The notes: generated by a model from the letters alone, not told the origin. Positions 8,445 to 18,199 are shown, counted from the first letter of the stretch. The stretch: 64,000 nt of DNA from Tenacibaculum discolor (GCF_003664185.1 NZ_RCCS01000010.1:62001-126000); one strand, 5' to 3'. Numbers and translations are program-made.

Positions 8445-8900
8445 TTATTGAGCAGGAGCCATTTTAGATTGAATAGCAGTCATAACGCTATTGAATTTTT
8501 TAGCAGCTTCTTCGTCTAAGTTAGCAACGATGTCTTTAGCTTGTGTAGCTAATTCAACACCTTTTTTAGCTAATTCAGAGTTTTTTACTACGTCTCCTTT
8601 TGCTTCGATGTAATCTTTAGCATATTGAGAATAAGACTGTAAGTATTCTCCTACTTTTGGGTCTTCAAATTCTGGAATTTCGATACCTTCGATTGCTGAT
8701 TCCATAGCTTCAACAGCTTCCTCAGTAGCCTCTTTAGCTTCTTCAGTAGCTTCAGTTGCTGCTTCTTTAGCTTCTTCAGTTGCTTTTTCTACAGCTTCAA
8801 CAGCTTCTTTGGTTGCATCTTTAGCATCTTCTTTAGTATTTTTACATGATGTTGCTAATAAAGCACCAACAACAAATACTGATAAAATTACTTTTTTCAT
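8445..8900 (-). CDS. Small Ala/Glu/Lys-rich lipoprotein
   Basis: This 151-residue protein has a lipoprotein signal ending in ATSC (Cys19). Residues 22-70 are a low-complexity run built on EEAKEA/TEEAVEA steps, predicted to be a long amphipathic helix, followed by a short globular part (about 75-150). It resembles many small abundant flavobacterial lipoproteins of unknown function. I would not assign a role beyond an envelope-anchored helical protein. Confidence 0.7.
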   Translation of the reverse strand: MKKVILSVFVVGALLATSCKNTKEDAKDATKEAVEAVEKATEEAKEAATEATEEAKEATEEAVEAMESAIEGIEIPEFEDPKVGEYLQSYSQYAKDYIEAKGDVVKNSELAKKGVELATQAKDIVANLDEEAAKKFNSVMTAIQSKMAPAQ

Positions 8901-8970
8901 CGTTTATTGATTTTTAGTTTTTAAGATTGAATAACAAATGTACTATTTTGAATGATGTAAACAAATTTAT

Positions 8971-10737
8971 TTACACCACTGTTTCACTATTAAACTGTTT
9001 TTCGAACAAATTCTTATAATAGCCCTCATGTTTTTTTAGTAATTCTGTATGGTTTCCTTTTTCAACTATACGACCTTTGTCCATAACAATAATCATATCA
9101 GCTTTTTTAATGGTTGCTAAACGGTGTGCAATTACTATAGAAGTTCTGTTCTTGGTAATTTTATCAGTAGCATACTGAATCATTTGCTCTGAATGTGCAT
9201 CAACAGAAGAAGTGGCTTCGTCTAAAATTAAAATACTAGGCTTACTAACATAGGCACGTAAAAAGGCAATTAATTGACGTTGACCTGAAGATAACATACC
9301 GCCACGCTCTTTTACATTATAATGATAGTTGTTAGGAAGACTCATTATAAAATCATGAATTCCAATTTGTTTGGCAGCAACTTTAACTTCTTCAAGAGAA
9401 ATGTTTTCGTTGTTAAGAGTGATGTTATTTAAAATACTATCAGAAAATAAAAACACATCTTGAAGTACTACTGCTACCTTTTGACGTAAAGAAGCTATTT
9501 CATAGTCTTGTACAGGAATGTTGTCGATAGATATTTCTCCACTATTTATTTCGTAAAAGCGACTTATAAGGTTGATAATGGTTGATTTACCAGCTCCTGT
9601 AGCACCAACAATAGCTACTGTTTGTCCTTTTTCAACACTAAAGCTAATGCCTTTTAAAATTTCTTCATCTTCAATATAGCTAAATCGTACATCTTTAAAG
9701 TTAATAGTTCCTTGTATGTTATCAGCAATAATTGTCCCGTTTTTGTCTATAGAGCTTTCAGTATCAATTATATTAAATACACGTTCACCGGCAACAATTC
9801 CCATTTGTAGTTGGTTAAACTTATCGGCTATTTGTCGCAACGGTCTAAAAAGCATTTGAGCCATTTTTATAAAACCAATAATAGCACCAACACTTACTGC
9901 CTTGTCTTCAACAACCTGTAATCCACCGTACCATACAATAAGTCCTATTGCAATAGAAGAAAGAATTTCAGCAATAGGGAAGAAAATAGAGTAGTACCAT
10001 ACAGTTTTAACATGTGCCTTTTTATGTTTATTGTTAATTTCAATAAAGTTTTTATACTCAATTTTTTCTCTATTAAAGAGTTGGACGATTTTCATTCCTG
10101 TAACTCTCTCTTGTACAAAGCTATTTAAGTTTGCTACTTGGTTACGAACATCTTGAAAAGTAGATTTTATAGCTATTTGAAATAGTTTGGTAGCATAAAT
10201 CAATACAGGTAAGGTTGCAAGTGCAATTAAAGCTAATTTCCAGTTGGTATAGAACATTACAATGATTACAACAATCATTTTTAAAACATCACTAACAATC
10301 ATAAAAACACCCTGGGTGAAAAAGTTAGCAATGGTTTCTATATCTGAAACAACACGAGTTACTAATTTTCCAACTGAAGAATTATCAAAATACCCCATTT
10401 TAAATTGAAGTATTTTTCTAAAAGTTTTGGCTCTTATGTCCCTGATAATGTGTTGACCTACCCAGTTGGCGTAAAAAATAAAGCTAAATTGAAAAAAGAC
10501 TTGGATAAGCAACACTACTATCATGGCAATTGTAAAATATAATAGCCTTGAAACATCTTTAGTTACAGTGAAATCGTCTATAGCTGTCATTAAAATGACA
10601 GGGGTTAGCACAGCAAAACCTGCTAGTAAAATGGTAGATAATGCTGCAATTATAAATCGTACACGGTATTTTTTTGCAAAACTCATTAGTCGTGCAAAAA
10701 TTTTAATATCAAATGCTTTTCCTGTTGTTTTACTCAC
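8971..10737 (-). CDS. ABC exporter, fused permease and ATPase (MsbA-like)
   Basis: This 588-residue half-transporter has a six-helix ABC transmembrane domain (about 20-315) and an ATPase domain (about 345-580). The ATPase carries Walker A GATGAGKST, signature LSSGQRQLIAF, Walker B ILILDEATSSVD and switch IAHRLAT. Such homodimeric exporters move lipids or drugs. The substrate is not evident. The start is GTG at 10737, overlapping the TAG stop of truA by one base, so the two genes are co-translated. Confidence 0.9.
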   Translation of the reverse strand: MSKTTGKAFDIKIFARLMSFAKKYRVRFIIAALSTILLAGFAVLTPVILMTAIDDFTVTKDVSRLLYFTIAMIVVLLIQVFFQFSFIFYANWVGQHIIRDIRAKTFRKILQFKMGYFDNSSVGKLVTRVVSDIETIANFFTQGVFMIVSDVLKMIVVIIVMFYTNWKLALIALATLPVLIYATKLFQIAIKSTFQDVRNQVANLNSFVQERVTGMKIVQLFNREKIEYKNFIEINNKHKKAHVKTVWYYSIFFPIAEILSSIAIGLIVWYGGLQVVEDKAVSVGAIIGFIKMAQMLFRPLRQIADKFNQLQMGIVAGERVFNIIDTESSIDKNGTIIADNIQGTINFKDVRFSYIEDEEILKGISFSVEKGQTVAIVGATGAGKSTIINLISRFYEINSGEISIDNIPVQDYEIASLRQKVAVVLQDVFLFSDSILNNITLNNENISLEEVKVAAKQIGIHDFIMSLPNNYHYNVKERGGMLSSGQRQLIAFLRAYVSKPSILILDEATSSVDAHSEQMIQYATDKITKNRTSIVIAHRLATIKKADMIIVMDKGRIVEKGNHTELLKKHEGYYKNLFEKQFNSETVV

Positions 10738-11471
10738 TATATATAGTCGTATATTACTTTTGTTAAAAATAAACCTTTTGCAGGAACTGATACACCTGCT
10801 TTACTTCGATTTTTACTTTCTATAATTTTTTTAAAATCATCCACAGTTATTTTTTCTAAACCAACATCAATTAATGTTCCTACAATGGCTCGAACCATAT
10901 TTCTTAAAAAACGATTAGCACTAATATGAAACGTTAATTCATTTCCGTTTTTAACCCACTCAGCTTTGGTTACTGTACAGTTAAATGTATGTACATCTGT
11001 TTTTACTTTTGAAAAACATTCAAAATCCTCATAATTGTATAGAGTAGCAGCTGCTTTATTCATCAACTCTATATTTAATTGCTGATGATGTAGTTGCCAC
11101 GTAGTATCTAGTAAAAAAGGATTTCTACCTAACCAGATTTTGTACTCATAACTTCTGCTAAGAGCATCAAAACGAGTGTGGGCATCGTCATGTACTAATT
11201 GTGTTCTGAATATAACTATGTCGTCGGGCAAAATAGCGTTTAATTTGTAAGAAAAGTTATCGTTTAGCGGTGTTTCTACATCAAAATGAGCAAACATTTG
11301 TGAGGCGTGTACGCCAGAATCGGTTCTCCCTGCACCTACAATGTTTATTTCTTTTCTTAAAATTGTGCTGATGGCCTTATTTATTTTTTCTTGAACTGAA
11401 ATTGCATGTGGCTGTATCTGCCATCCATGATAATTTTTTCCGTTGTATGCTAATTCAATAAAATACCTCAA
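10737..11471 (-). CDS. truA: tRNA pseudouridine synthase A
   Basis: This 244-residue enzyme makes pseudouridine at tRNA positions 38-40. The catalytic loop GAGRTDSGVHA with Asp51 is intact, and FLRNMVRAIVGTLIDVG near the C-terminus is typical of TruA. Translation appears to begin at a TTG (11471) giving MRYFIELAYNGKNYHGWQ, the canonical N-terminus, and no ATG is placed nearby. It is the first gene of a two-gene unit with the ABC exporter. Confidence 0.93.
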   Translation of the reverse strand: MRYFIELAYNGKNYHGWQIQPHAISVQEKINKAISTILRKEINIVGAGRTDSGVHASQMFAHFDVETPLNDNFSYKLNAILPDDIVIFRTQLVHDDAHTRFDALSRSYEYKIWLGRNPFLLDTTWQLHHQQLNIELMNKAAATLYNYEDFECFSKVKTDVHTFNCTVTKAEWVKNGNELTFHISANRFLRNMVRAIVGTLIDVGLEKITVDDFKKIIESKNRSKAGVSVPAKGLFLTKVIYDYI

Positions 11472-11595
11472 GAAGTGTAAATTTTTAAAGAGCTAAATTA
11501 TAAAATTCTAATTTGAAAAGTGCTAGAGAGAAGTGTAAAATAATGTTTTTGAGATTTATTAACATATGTTAACAGATTAACTGTAATGTTTGTGT

Positions 11596-11695
11596 TATTT
11601 TTGTCACCTTTTAGAATACGAAAGTGAATTCCCCTTTCATTAATTTCCCCTTAGTATAAAGAAATCCATGATGTAATGTCGTGGATTTTTCCTTT
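11596..11695 (+). ncRNA. Candidate small RNA or structured leader
   Basis: A TATTTTTG -7 box (11596..11603) is followed by a roughly 90-base segment with a small hairpin around GAAAG/CTTTC and a larger one near 11667-11693 (AAATCCA.../...TGGATTT, with G-U pairs) that ends in a T-rich tract. The next gene starts at 11718. It could be an independent small RNA or an attenuating leader. The evidence is structural only. Confidence 0.3.
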
Positions 11696-11717
11696 TTAAT
11701 TCGTTAGTTTTGTCCTG

Positions 11718-12215
11718 ATGAAGAAGATTTTACTCCTTTCCGATACACATAGTTTTATTGATGAACAAATTTTAAAGTTTGTAAAGCAAGCTGATGAGGT
11801 TTGGCATGCAGGTGATATTGGTGATTTAGAAGTTACGGATACAATAAAAAAACTTAAACCACTTAGAGCTGTTTATGGGAATATTGATGATAAAAATGCT
11901 AGGGTAGAGTTTCCGTTAGATAATAAATTTGTTGTTGATGGTGTTTCAGTTTGGATAACTCATATAGGAGGTTATCCAAATAAGTATAATCAAAGAGTTA
12001 GGGAAGAATTAAAAACGAATAGACCACAGTTGTTTATTTGTGGACATTCACATATTTTAAAAGTTCAGTACGATAAAAAATTAAATTTACTTCACTTAAA
12101 TCCTGGAGCAGCAGGAAACCACGGATTTCATAAAATTAGAACCATGCTACGTTTTGAAATAGATAAAGGTAATGTGAAAAATATGGAAATTATAGAATTA
12201 GCTAACAGAGGTTAA
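11718..12215 (+). CDS. YfcE/MJ0936-type metallophosphoesterase
   Basis: This 165-residue calcineurin-like phosphodiesterase has the metal ligands in order: SDTHSF (residues 8-13), HAGDIGD, YGNIDDKN, a WITHIGG segment and CGHSH near residue 113. Length and motif spacing match the small YfcE/MJ0936 group, cytosolic phosphodiesterases with unknown natural substrate. Its last 18 bases overlap the 3' end of the convergent histidine kinase gene. Confidence 0.88.
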   Translation: MKKILLLSDTHSFIDEQILKFVKQADEVWHAGDIGDLEVTDTIKKLKPLRAVYGNIDDKNARVEFPLDNKFVVDGVSVWITHIGGYPNKYNQRVREELKTNRPQLFICGHSHILKVQYDKKLNLLHLNPGAAGNHGFHKIRTMLRFEIDKGNVKNMEIIELANRG

Positions 12216-14069
12216 CTGATTATAGTTTTTTTCCTTTTTTAGTATAGGAACTGTAATGTGTATTGTAGTGCCTACATTTACTTCAGATTTTATGGTTAGT
12301 TTACCATCCATCATGTGAATTCTAGCTTCAACTTGATTAAGACCAATACCATCAGAAAAAGAAGAAGACGAGGTAGAAAATCCTACCCCATCATCCTTAA
12401 CGAGAACGGTTAGTTGACTCTTCTCTTCTTTTAAATCTATTTGTGCATGTTTGGCTTTACTGTGCTTCAAGATGTTATTGATTAATTCTTGAATCACATT
12501 AAATATTTTTATTTCAAATTCTTGATTATATCTATTTATGTTTTTTGCAGAAACTTCAAGTTTTAATTGACTATTAGAATACTTTTTAACGACATCCTTA
12601 ATAGCATATTCAAGTCCGAATTTTAATAAAATAGAAGAAACTAAATTATGAGATAAGTCTCTAACTTTTTGAGAGGCTTCAGAAATAATAGCTTGTGTTT
12701 TTTCTATTTCTTGTGGAGCATCTCCGTCAAATTGTTTTTTTGTAGCTGTTAAATGCATATTTGCAGAAGAAAGCAATGCGCTAACGTTATCATGTAATAT
12801 TTCAGCAATGAGTTTTCGTTCTGTTTCTTTCCCATCTATCGTTGCATTAAGAATTTTAACCTGTGCTTCTGATTTTACCTTTTCAAGGTTTTGTTGCTGT
12901 ATAAGTTTACTTTCAGATAGTTTAAGACGTAGGTTTTTTTGACGAAGTTTATAGTTGTAAATAATTACACCTGAAACAATTAAAACCAAAAAACTTAAAG
13001 CACCAAATAGCATAGAGGTTTTGGCTTCTTGAGCTTCTTCTAATTTTCGTTGTTCTTCTACTAAGGCTATTTTTTCTTTTTCTAAATTTACTTCTTGTTG
13101 AGCATAAATTTCCTCAATCATTCTCCTTATTTCCTTGTCTCTTAAATCATCTTTAATATTATAAGACTTTTCTTGATAGTCATAAGCAGTATAGTCTTTA
13201 AGTTTGTATAATGCAAACGATAAATTAAGATATAACCTTTCTTTAAATTTAACGGCTTTAATGCTAGTATCTTTTTCTATGAGTTCAAGACTTTCATAAT
13301 ATTTTTCTCTAGCTTTATTATATTTTTTTTCAAGGAGATAAATGCTAGCTAAGTTAGTTATTGCAGCTGATAAGAATATTCTGTTATTTTGACTTCTGTG
13401 TATCTCTATAGCAGAATTAGCATTTTCTTTAGCCTTCTCATATTCCTTTCTTTTAAAGTAAATACCTGATAGATTACTGTATGCTCTCGCTTTATATGAT
13501 AATAAATCCTTTGATTTAGATTTAATATTTATTAATTTTTGAAAATATATAAGAGAACTGTCCTTTTCTTCTTGTCTTAAAAAAGAGCTACCAATGTCAA
13601 GTAAACTTTTTGCATATAAATCTTCTTTAAAAATAAGGTTTGGTTTTGTTTTGATTAATTCATTGTTGTAATCTGATTGAATTTCATTGCTAAGCCTTTG
13701 ATTTGCTTTTTTATAGTATAATAAAGCTTTAGAGTAGTTATTGGTTTCTGTAAAAATATCTCCTATTAAAAAATATAATTCTACTTCTGAATCTAAATCT
13801 TTAACCTTCTTGCTCTTTTTCAAAAGAGACAGAGCCTTTGTTAAGCTTTGGGAGTAATTTTTCTTTTGAAAGAGGGTTTTTGACTCTTTAATTTTTTTTA
13901 ACAAAGAGCTATCTCTTTGCAAAAGAGATAGCTCTTTGTTAAGAGAAGCAGTTTCTTTATTAAAAACATTTTTTTTTCTTTGCTCTTGTTTTATGTTGTT
14001 ATTAGCACAGATTGAAAAACTTATTAATAAGAAAGAAAATAAGATTTGTATTTTTTTCAAATAAAACAA
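12198..14069 (-). CDS. TPR-containing sensor histidine kinase
   Basis: This 623-residue protein has a signal peptide (about 1-22), a helical sensor region with TPR-like repeats (about 60-320), a membrane helix near 350-372, then a HisKA_3 domain with the AEILHDNVSALL H-box and a HATPase domain (VIQELINNILKHSK, VKDDGVGF). This class pairs with LuxR/NarL regulators, and such a regulator lies upstream at 15017..15673 with a lipoprotein gene in between. The signal sensed in the periplasm is unknown. The gene overlaps the convergent phosphoesterase by 18 bases. Confidence 0.92.
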   Translation of the reverse strand: MFYLKKIQILFSFLLISFSICANNNIKQEQRKKNVFNKETASLNKELSLLQRDSSLLKKIKESKTLFQKKNYSQSLTKALSLLKKSKKVKDLDSEVELYFLIGDIFTETNNYSKALLYYKKANQRLSNEIQSDYNNELIKTKPNLIFKEDLYAKSLLDIGSSFLRQEEKDSSLIYFQKLINIKSKSKDLLSYKARAYSNLSGIYFKRKEYEKAKENANSAIEIHRSQNNRIFLSAAITNLASIYLLEKKYNKAREKYYESLELIEKDTSIKAVKFKERLYLNLSFALYKLKDYTAYDYQEKSYNIKDDLRDKEIRRMIEEIYAQQEVNLEKEKIALVEEQRKLEEAQEAKTSMLFGALSFLVLIVSGVIIYNYKLRQKNLRLKLSESKLIQQQNLEKVKSEAQVKILNATIDGKETERKLIAEILHDNVSALLSSANMHLTATKKQFDGDAPQEIEKTQAIISEASQKVRDLSHNLVSSILLKFGLEYAIKDVVKKYSNSQLKLEVSAKNINRYNQEFEIKIFNVIQELINNILKHSKAKHAQIDLKEEKSQLTVLVKDDGVGFSTSSSSFSDGIGLNQVEARIHMMDGKLTIKSEVNVGTTIHITVPILKKEKNYNQLTSVS

Positions 14070-14078
14070 TGTTAGTAT

Positions 14079-14747
14079 TTATGATATTACAATAACGGGT
14101 TTTTCTTCAACAGAAACATGAACTTCAGTATCTGATTTATTTGAGGTGTTTTTGTGATTAACAAAATTAATTTTAAGAGTTTCATTAGGACTCATTTCTA
14201 ATTGTCTAGAAAATACTTTCTGCAAAGCATTTCCGTTTGATAGGTGAACTTCGTAAGCTTCAATTTTTTCATTATAAATGAAATCTGTAGCAACATTATC
14301 ATTAACTACAAAATTTAACTGATATGTTCCATCTTCATTTGCTGTAATGCTATATGAGTTTAAGAATTCAGTAATTCCTTTAGCAAAAGTAATGTTTTCG
14401 TCCTCGATATATATACTTTTTCGTTTACCATTATTAGCCTCTAAAAAACCAATTTTTAAATGATCATTTTCTATAGAAAAATCATTAGAGTGTTTCGTAG
14501 CTGTTTTTTGCGGAGTTTCAGCTAAAATTATTTCTTTTGAGTTGTCTACATTAGTTACTGTAGTTACATCTGTATTGTTTGTTGTATTGAAATCAATAGA
14601 GTATGCACCAGTAGCATCTCTTTTAAGTGTATATGACTGTAATAAGTTTTCAGGATTATTCTCTATAACTTCCGCTTCGTTAGAAGAACATGAAGCAAAA
14701 ATAACACTAAGGCTTAAAGCTAAGAAATAAGGAGTAAATTTTTTCAT
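14079..14747 (-). CDS. Lipoprotein of a two-component locus
   Basis: This 222-residue unrecognised protein has a lipoprotein signal (SVIFASC, Cys20). Beyond an acidic linker, the mature part reads as beta-rich, with two similar blocks: YSLKRDATGAYSIDF-like near residue 40 (actual YTLKRDATGAYSIDFNT) and YSITANEDGTYQLNFVV near 132, suggesting an internal duplication. It ends nine bases before the histidine kinase gene, so both are probably co-expressed. It may present a signal to the kinase or be its regulated envelope protein (inference). Confidence 0.7.
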   Translation of the reverse strand: MKKFTPYFLALSLSVIFASCSSNEAEVIENNPENLLQSYTLKRDATGAYSIDFNTTNNTDVTTVTNVDNSKEIILAETPQKTATKHSNDFSIENDHLKIGFLEANNGKRKSIYIEDENITFAKGITEFLNSYSITANEDGTYQLNFVVNDNVATDFIYNEKIEAYEVHLSNGNALQKVFSRQLEMSPNETLKINFVNHKNTSNKSDTEVHVSVEEKPVIVIS

Positions 14748-14789
14748 GACTTATTTGGTGTTTATTATTGAGATTAGGTTTTTAAAAAA

Positions 14790-15052
14790 TAGCGATGTAC
14801 TTAGGATAGATGTTAAGAGACGGGGGACGATATCTCTTAGGGGATAAAAGAAAACAAAATGAAGGGGTTTTCTATACTATGTTAAATAACGCGTACATCG
14901 CTATTGGGTTTATTGTTATTAGAAGTAGTTGATTAGCGATGCATAAAGTGTATAGACTCGGGGGGCTTCTTCTTAATCTGGGGGACTAAAGAAAATTTGA
15001 AGGGTTGATTATGTCTTTACACTATTTTGTTTCTCACTGCATACATCGCTAA
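14790..15052. repeat. Two tandem units bounded by inverted TAGCGATGTAC arms
   Basis: Unit 1 runs 14790..14903 and unit 2 runs 14933..15052. Each begins with TAGCGATG and ends with CATCGCTA, and internally both carry GACnGGGGG, then GGGGA, AAAGAAAA and GAAGGG words in the same order, so they are diverged copies about 145 bases apart. The right end of unit 2 lies inside the 3' end of the LuxR-type regulator gene (encoding AMYAVRNKIV). The right end of unit 1 still reads AMYALFNIV-stop on the minus strand, a remnant of the same tail. Confidence 0.6.
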
Positions 15053-15673
15053 ACCTACTACATTCCTTACTTTTAATTTTTTATATAAATTACTTCTATA
15101 TGTTTCTACTGTTTTTATACTGACATTGAGTTGATTTGCAATTTCACTGGAGCTTTTCTCTTTAGCAATTAACTTTAATACAGCAATTTCCCTCTCCGTT
15201 AAATCTCCATGCAAATATTCTGGCTCGTCTTCTTCTTTTGCATCAGAAGCATATAAGTCTAATAATTTTACTTTAATATCTTCACTAATGTATTGTATGC
15301 CGTTGTGTACAACTTTAATGGCATCAATTATTTGCTCATTAGCTCGACTTTTATCTACAAAACCATTAGCGCCTAACGCAATCATTTCTTGAACAAGTTT
15401 TGGGTCGCTTAAACTAGATAGTATTATTGTTTTAATAGTTGTATTACGTTTTTTAAACGTTTTTAAAACTTCTATACCATCCATCTCAGGCATGTTAATA
15501 TCTAAAACTAATACATCTGCTGTATTTTTAGAGGACCAGTTTACTACTTGTCTTCCAGTTAAAGAAAAACCCTCAACTTCAATGTCGTCTTCAGTATTTA
15601 ATAAAGCAATGACTCCGTCTATTAAAATCTTATGGTCATCTGCTATGTGAACTTTTATCTTGTTGTAATTCAT
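15017..15673 (-). CDS. LuxR/NarL-family response regulator
   Basis: This 218-residue protein has a receiver domain at about residues 5-125 with Asp58 in VLVLDINMPEMDG, and a LuxR-type helix-turn-helix at about 150-212 (LTEREIAVLKLIAKEKSSSEIANQL, VKTVETYRSNLYKKL). It is the likely partner of the TPR kinase two genes downstream. A TAAATTTG -7 box lies at 15698..15691, and a 20-bp palindrome at 15752..15771 could be an operator. Its 3' end forms part of the repeat unit described separately. Confidence 0.93.
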   Translation of the reverse strand: MNYNKIKVHIADDHKILIDGVIALLNTEDDIEVEGFSLTGRQVVNWSSKNTADVLVLDINMPEMDGIEVLKTFKKRNTTIKTIILSSLSDPKLVQEMIALGANGFVDKSRANEQIIDAIKVVHNGIQYISEDIKVKLLDLYASDAKEEDEPEYLHGDLTEREIAVLKLIAKEKSSSEIANQLNVSIKTVETYRSNLYKKLKVRNVVGLAMYAVRNKIV

Positions 15674-15751
15674 GGTTGTTATTACAGTTACAAATTTATG
15701 AGGTTAAAACAGTGTGCACAATACACAGTATCCCTAATCGTTTCATTAATG

Positions 15752-15778
15752 ACTCAGGGTTAACCCTGAGTTTTTTTT
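15752..15778 (+). other. 20-bp palindrome followed by T8
   Basis: ACTCAGGGTTAACCCTGAGT is a perfect palindrome followed by eight T on the plus strand, 79 bases before the regulator's ATG. As a terminator it would face a strand with no gene to end. It may instead be an operator for the LuxR-type regulator or end an antisense transcript. Confidence 0.45.
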
Positions 15779-15833
15779 AACATTTCTTTAACATTTAAAG
15801 CTGTAGGCCTTGAATAGCTTAGGAAACAAAAAT

Positions 15834-15865
15834 AAAAAAACCGAGAATTAATCCTCGGTTTTTTT
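15834..15865. terminator. Terminator after the DUF4293 gene
   Basis: CCGAG/CTCGG hairpin extended by A7 and T7 tracts, just downstream of the DUF4293 stop on the minus strand. Confidence 0.75.
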
Positions 15866-15892
15866 CGCACTAAATATACTAAGATGTTAGGT

Positions 15893-16327
15893 TTATCGTA
15901 ATCTATCTACAGATTTTACAAGATCTTCATCCTTCTTAATGGCTCTATTTGCTAAAACTAACAGCAAAACAACAATGATAGGAAAGAACATCCCAATACC
16001 TTTCTCAGAAACCGAAGCTTCTCCAGATAATGTTTGTGATAAATATATCAATACTCCTAATAAAAAAAGATTTATCAATATGTTTAAGCGGTTTAGTACA
16101 AATTGTAACTGACGGTTTTTAAATAAAAATATTGTAACAATAGATACTAAAGCCGAAATAAAAAATAAAACAGGAATACTTTTTTCTAGAATTGAGTTTC
16201 CAGAAAACAAATCCAATATATATATAGTGTTAGTTTGAGAGTTACTCCAAAGACTAAATAAAAAAGTCAATCCTCCAGAGATAATTCCTGCTACTAATAA
16301 GTATATAGATTGTATTCTTTGTATCAT
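15893..16327 (-). CDS. DUF4293 membrane protein
   Basis: This 144-residue protein has four predicted membrane helices (about 8-25, 45-66, 78-96 and 108-125). It begins MIQRIQSIYLLVAGIISG, which is characteristic of DUF4293, a Bacteroidota family that I know from positions beside rho. Function unknown. It is divergent from rho with a 199-base gap that must contain both promoters. Confidence 0.85.
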   Translation of the reverse strand: MIQRIQSIYLLVAGIISGGLTFLFSLWSNSQTNTIYILDLFSGNSILEKSIPVLFFISALVSIVTIFLFKNRQLQFVLNRLNILINLFLLGVLIYLSQTLSGEASVSEKGIGMFFPIIVVLLLVLANRAIKKDEDLVKSVDRLR

Positions 16328-16398
16328 AATTTTTTATCGGGTAGCAAATGTAATACTTCTTTTTTTAAAAAGAAATATTAGAAGTTAAAATATTTGTA

Positions 16399-16406
16399 TA
16401 TATTTG
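16399..16406 (+). promoter_or_regulatory. -7 box upstream of rho
   Basis: TATATTTG matches TAnnTTTG, leaving a leader of about 115 bases before the rho ATG at 16527. Rho is known to autoregulate through its leader in other bacteria, and a leader of this length would allow that (inference). Confidence 0.4.
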
Positions 16407-16526
16407 CCTTGTATGTAACCGCACAAAATTATTATATAGCCCCTATATAATTAGCACTCAAAACAAAACTTAATACAAAATAATTCTTTATACATAAGGA
16501 ATTTTAGTAACTTAACTATTTAACGA

Positions 16527-18152
16527 ATGTTCGATATTTCGGAATTAAAAACTAAAAAATTAGCTGACTTACAAGTTATTGCGAAATCAATAGGATTAAC
16601 GAAAATTAGTCAACTTAAGAAGTTAGACTTAGTATACAAAATTTTAGATGCGCAAGCAGAAGCAAGTGCTAATGAGGCTAAACCAAAACCTGCTCCTAAA
16701 GCAGAGAAGCCAAAAAGAAAAAGAATATCTAAAACAGAAGCTAATACTACAACTACTGCTGTTGAAAAACAGGAAGATAAGGTTGTTGTTAAGCCTGAGA
16801 TAAAAGAAGCTCCAGAAAAAAAGGAGCCAGTTGCTAAGCCTAAAAAGAGGGTAGAAGATAAGAAACAGCCTCCTAAAGCTGTTGAAGATAAAAAGCAGCA
16901 ACAACCTCAACAACAAAAGCAGCAGCATAATAAAAATCATAGCAACAGAGATAGAGGTAATAAGCACAATAAAAATCAGAATACAAATAAACAACATCAC
17001 AAAAGTGGTAATAAGTACCGTGATCCTGATTTTGAATTTGATGGTATTATAGAGAGTGAAGGTGTATTAGAAATGATGCCTGATGGGTATGGGTTTTTAC
17101 GTTCTTCTGATTATAACTATTTGTCATCTCCAGATGATATTTATGTTTCTCAATCTCAAATTAAGTTGTTTGGATTAAAAACAGGAGATACTGTAAGAGG
17201 TAATGTTCGTCCTCCAAAAGAAGGAGAGAAGTATTTCCCTTTAATTAGAGTTTCAAAAATTAATGGATTAAATCCAAATATTGTTCGTGATCGTGTTTCA
17301 TTTGAACATTTAACACCATTATTTGCTAATGAGAAATTCAATTTAGCAGAAAAAGGAAGCACATTATCTACTAGAATTATCGATTTGTTTTCTCCAATAG
17401 GGAAAGGACAACGTGGTATGATTGTAGCGCAGCCTAAAACTGGTAAAACAGTATTGTTAAAAGATGTAGCAAAAGCAATTGCAGCGAATCATCCAGAAGT
17501 ATATCAAATAGTTTTATTAATTGATGAGCGTCCTGAAGAGGTAACTGATATGCAACGTAGTGTACGTGGTGAAGTTGTAGCATCTACTTTTGATGAACCA
17601 GCAGATAAACATGTACGTGTTGCCAATATCGTATTAGAAAAAGCAAAACGATTAGTTGAATGTGGACATGATGTAGTGATTTTATTAGATTCTATTACAC
17701 GTTTAGCAAGAGCTTACAATACAGTAGCACCAGCATCTGGTAAAATCTTATCAGGAGGTATCGATGCGAATGCATTACATAAACCAAAACGTTTCTTTGG
17801 TGCAGCTCGTAATATTGAAAATGGTGGTTCGTTAACTATTATTGCTACTGCACTTACCGAAACTGGTTCGAAAATGGATGAGGTTATCTTTGAAGAATTC
17901 AAAGGAACAGGTAACATGGAGTTACAATTAGAACGTAATATTGCCAATCGTAGAATTTATCCTGCAATTGATTTAATTAAATCGAGCACACGTCGTGATG
18001 ATTTATTATTAGATGAAAAGACAGTACAACGTATGTGGGTATTACGTAAGTATTTAGCAGATATGAATCCTATTGAAGCAATGGAGTTTATTCAAGACAG
18101 AATTAAAAGATCATTAAATAACGATGAGTTCCTGATTTCAATGAATGGATAA
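16527..18152 (+). CDS. rho: Transcription termination factor Rho
   Basis: This 541-residue RNA helicase has a Rho N-terminal domain (about 3-45), a long low-complexity insertion (about 48-165) rich in Lys, Pro, Gln, Asn and His, an RNA-binding fold (about 175-250), and the RecA-like motor with Walker [12 protein letters not shown], the LIDERPEEV segment, and [12 protein letters not shown]. The insertion makes it much longer than E. coli Rho (419) and is usual for Bacteroidota. It is a single gene ended by a strong hairpin at 18171..18199. Confidence 0.97.
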   Translation: MFDISELKTKKLADLQVIAKSIGLTKISQLKKLDLVYKILDAQAEASANEAKPKPAPKAEKPKRKRISKTEANTTTTAVEKQEDKVVVKPEIKEAPEKKEPVAKPKKRVEDKKQPPKAVEDKKQQQPQQQKQQHNKNHSNRDRGNKHNKNQNTNKQHHKSGNKYRDPDFEFDGIIESEGVLEMMPDGYGFLRSSDYNYLSSPDDIYVSQSQIKLFGLKTGDTVRGNVRPPKEGEKYFPLIRVSKINGLNPNIVRDRVSFEHLTPLFANEKFNLAEKGSTLSTRIIDLFSPIGKGQRGMIVAQPKTGKTVLLKDVAKAIAANHPEVYQIVLLIDERPEEVTDMQRSVRGEVVASTFDEPADKHVRVANIVLEKAKRLVECGHDVVILLDSITRLARAYNTVAPASGKILSGGIDANALHKPKRFFGAARNIENGGSLTIIATALTETGSKMDEVIFEEFKGTGNMELQLERNIANRRIYPAIDLIKSSTRRDDLLLDEKTVQRMWVLRKYLADMNPIEAMEFIQDRIKRSLNNDEFLISMNG

Positions 18153-18170
18153 TCGTTAGTTATATAAAAT

Positions 18171-18199
18171 AAAAAATCCCGCTCTTAGCGGGATTTTTT
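18171..18199. terminator. Bidirectional terminator after rho
   Basis: Arms AAAAAATCCCGC / GCGGGATTTTTT around TCTTA. It overlaps the stop of the convergent cyclo-ligase gene. Confidence 0.85.

Noticed and set aside
16644..17000. Minus-strand hydrophobic frame inside rho
   Set aside because: It is the antisense of the Lys/Gln-rich insertion of rho, whose codons give Phe/Leu/Cys on the other strand.
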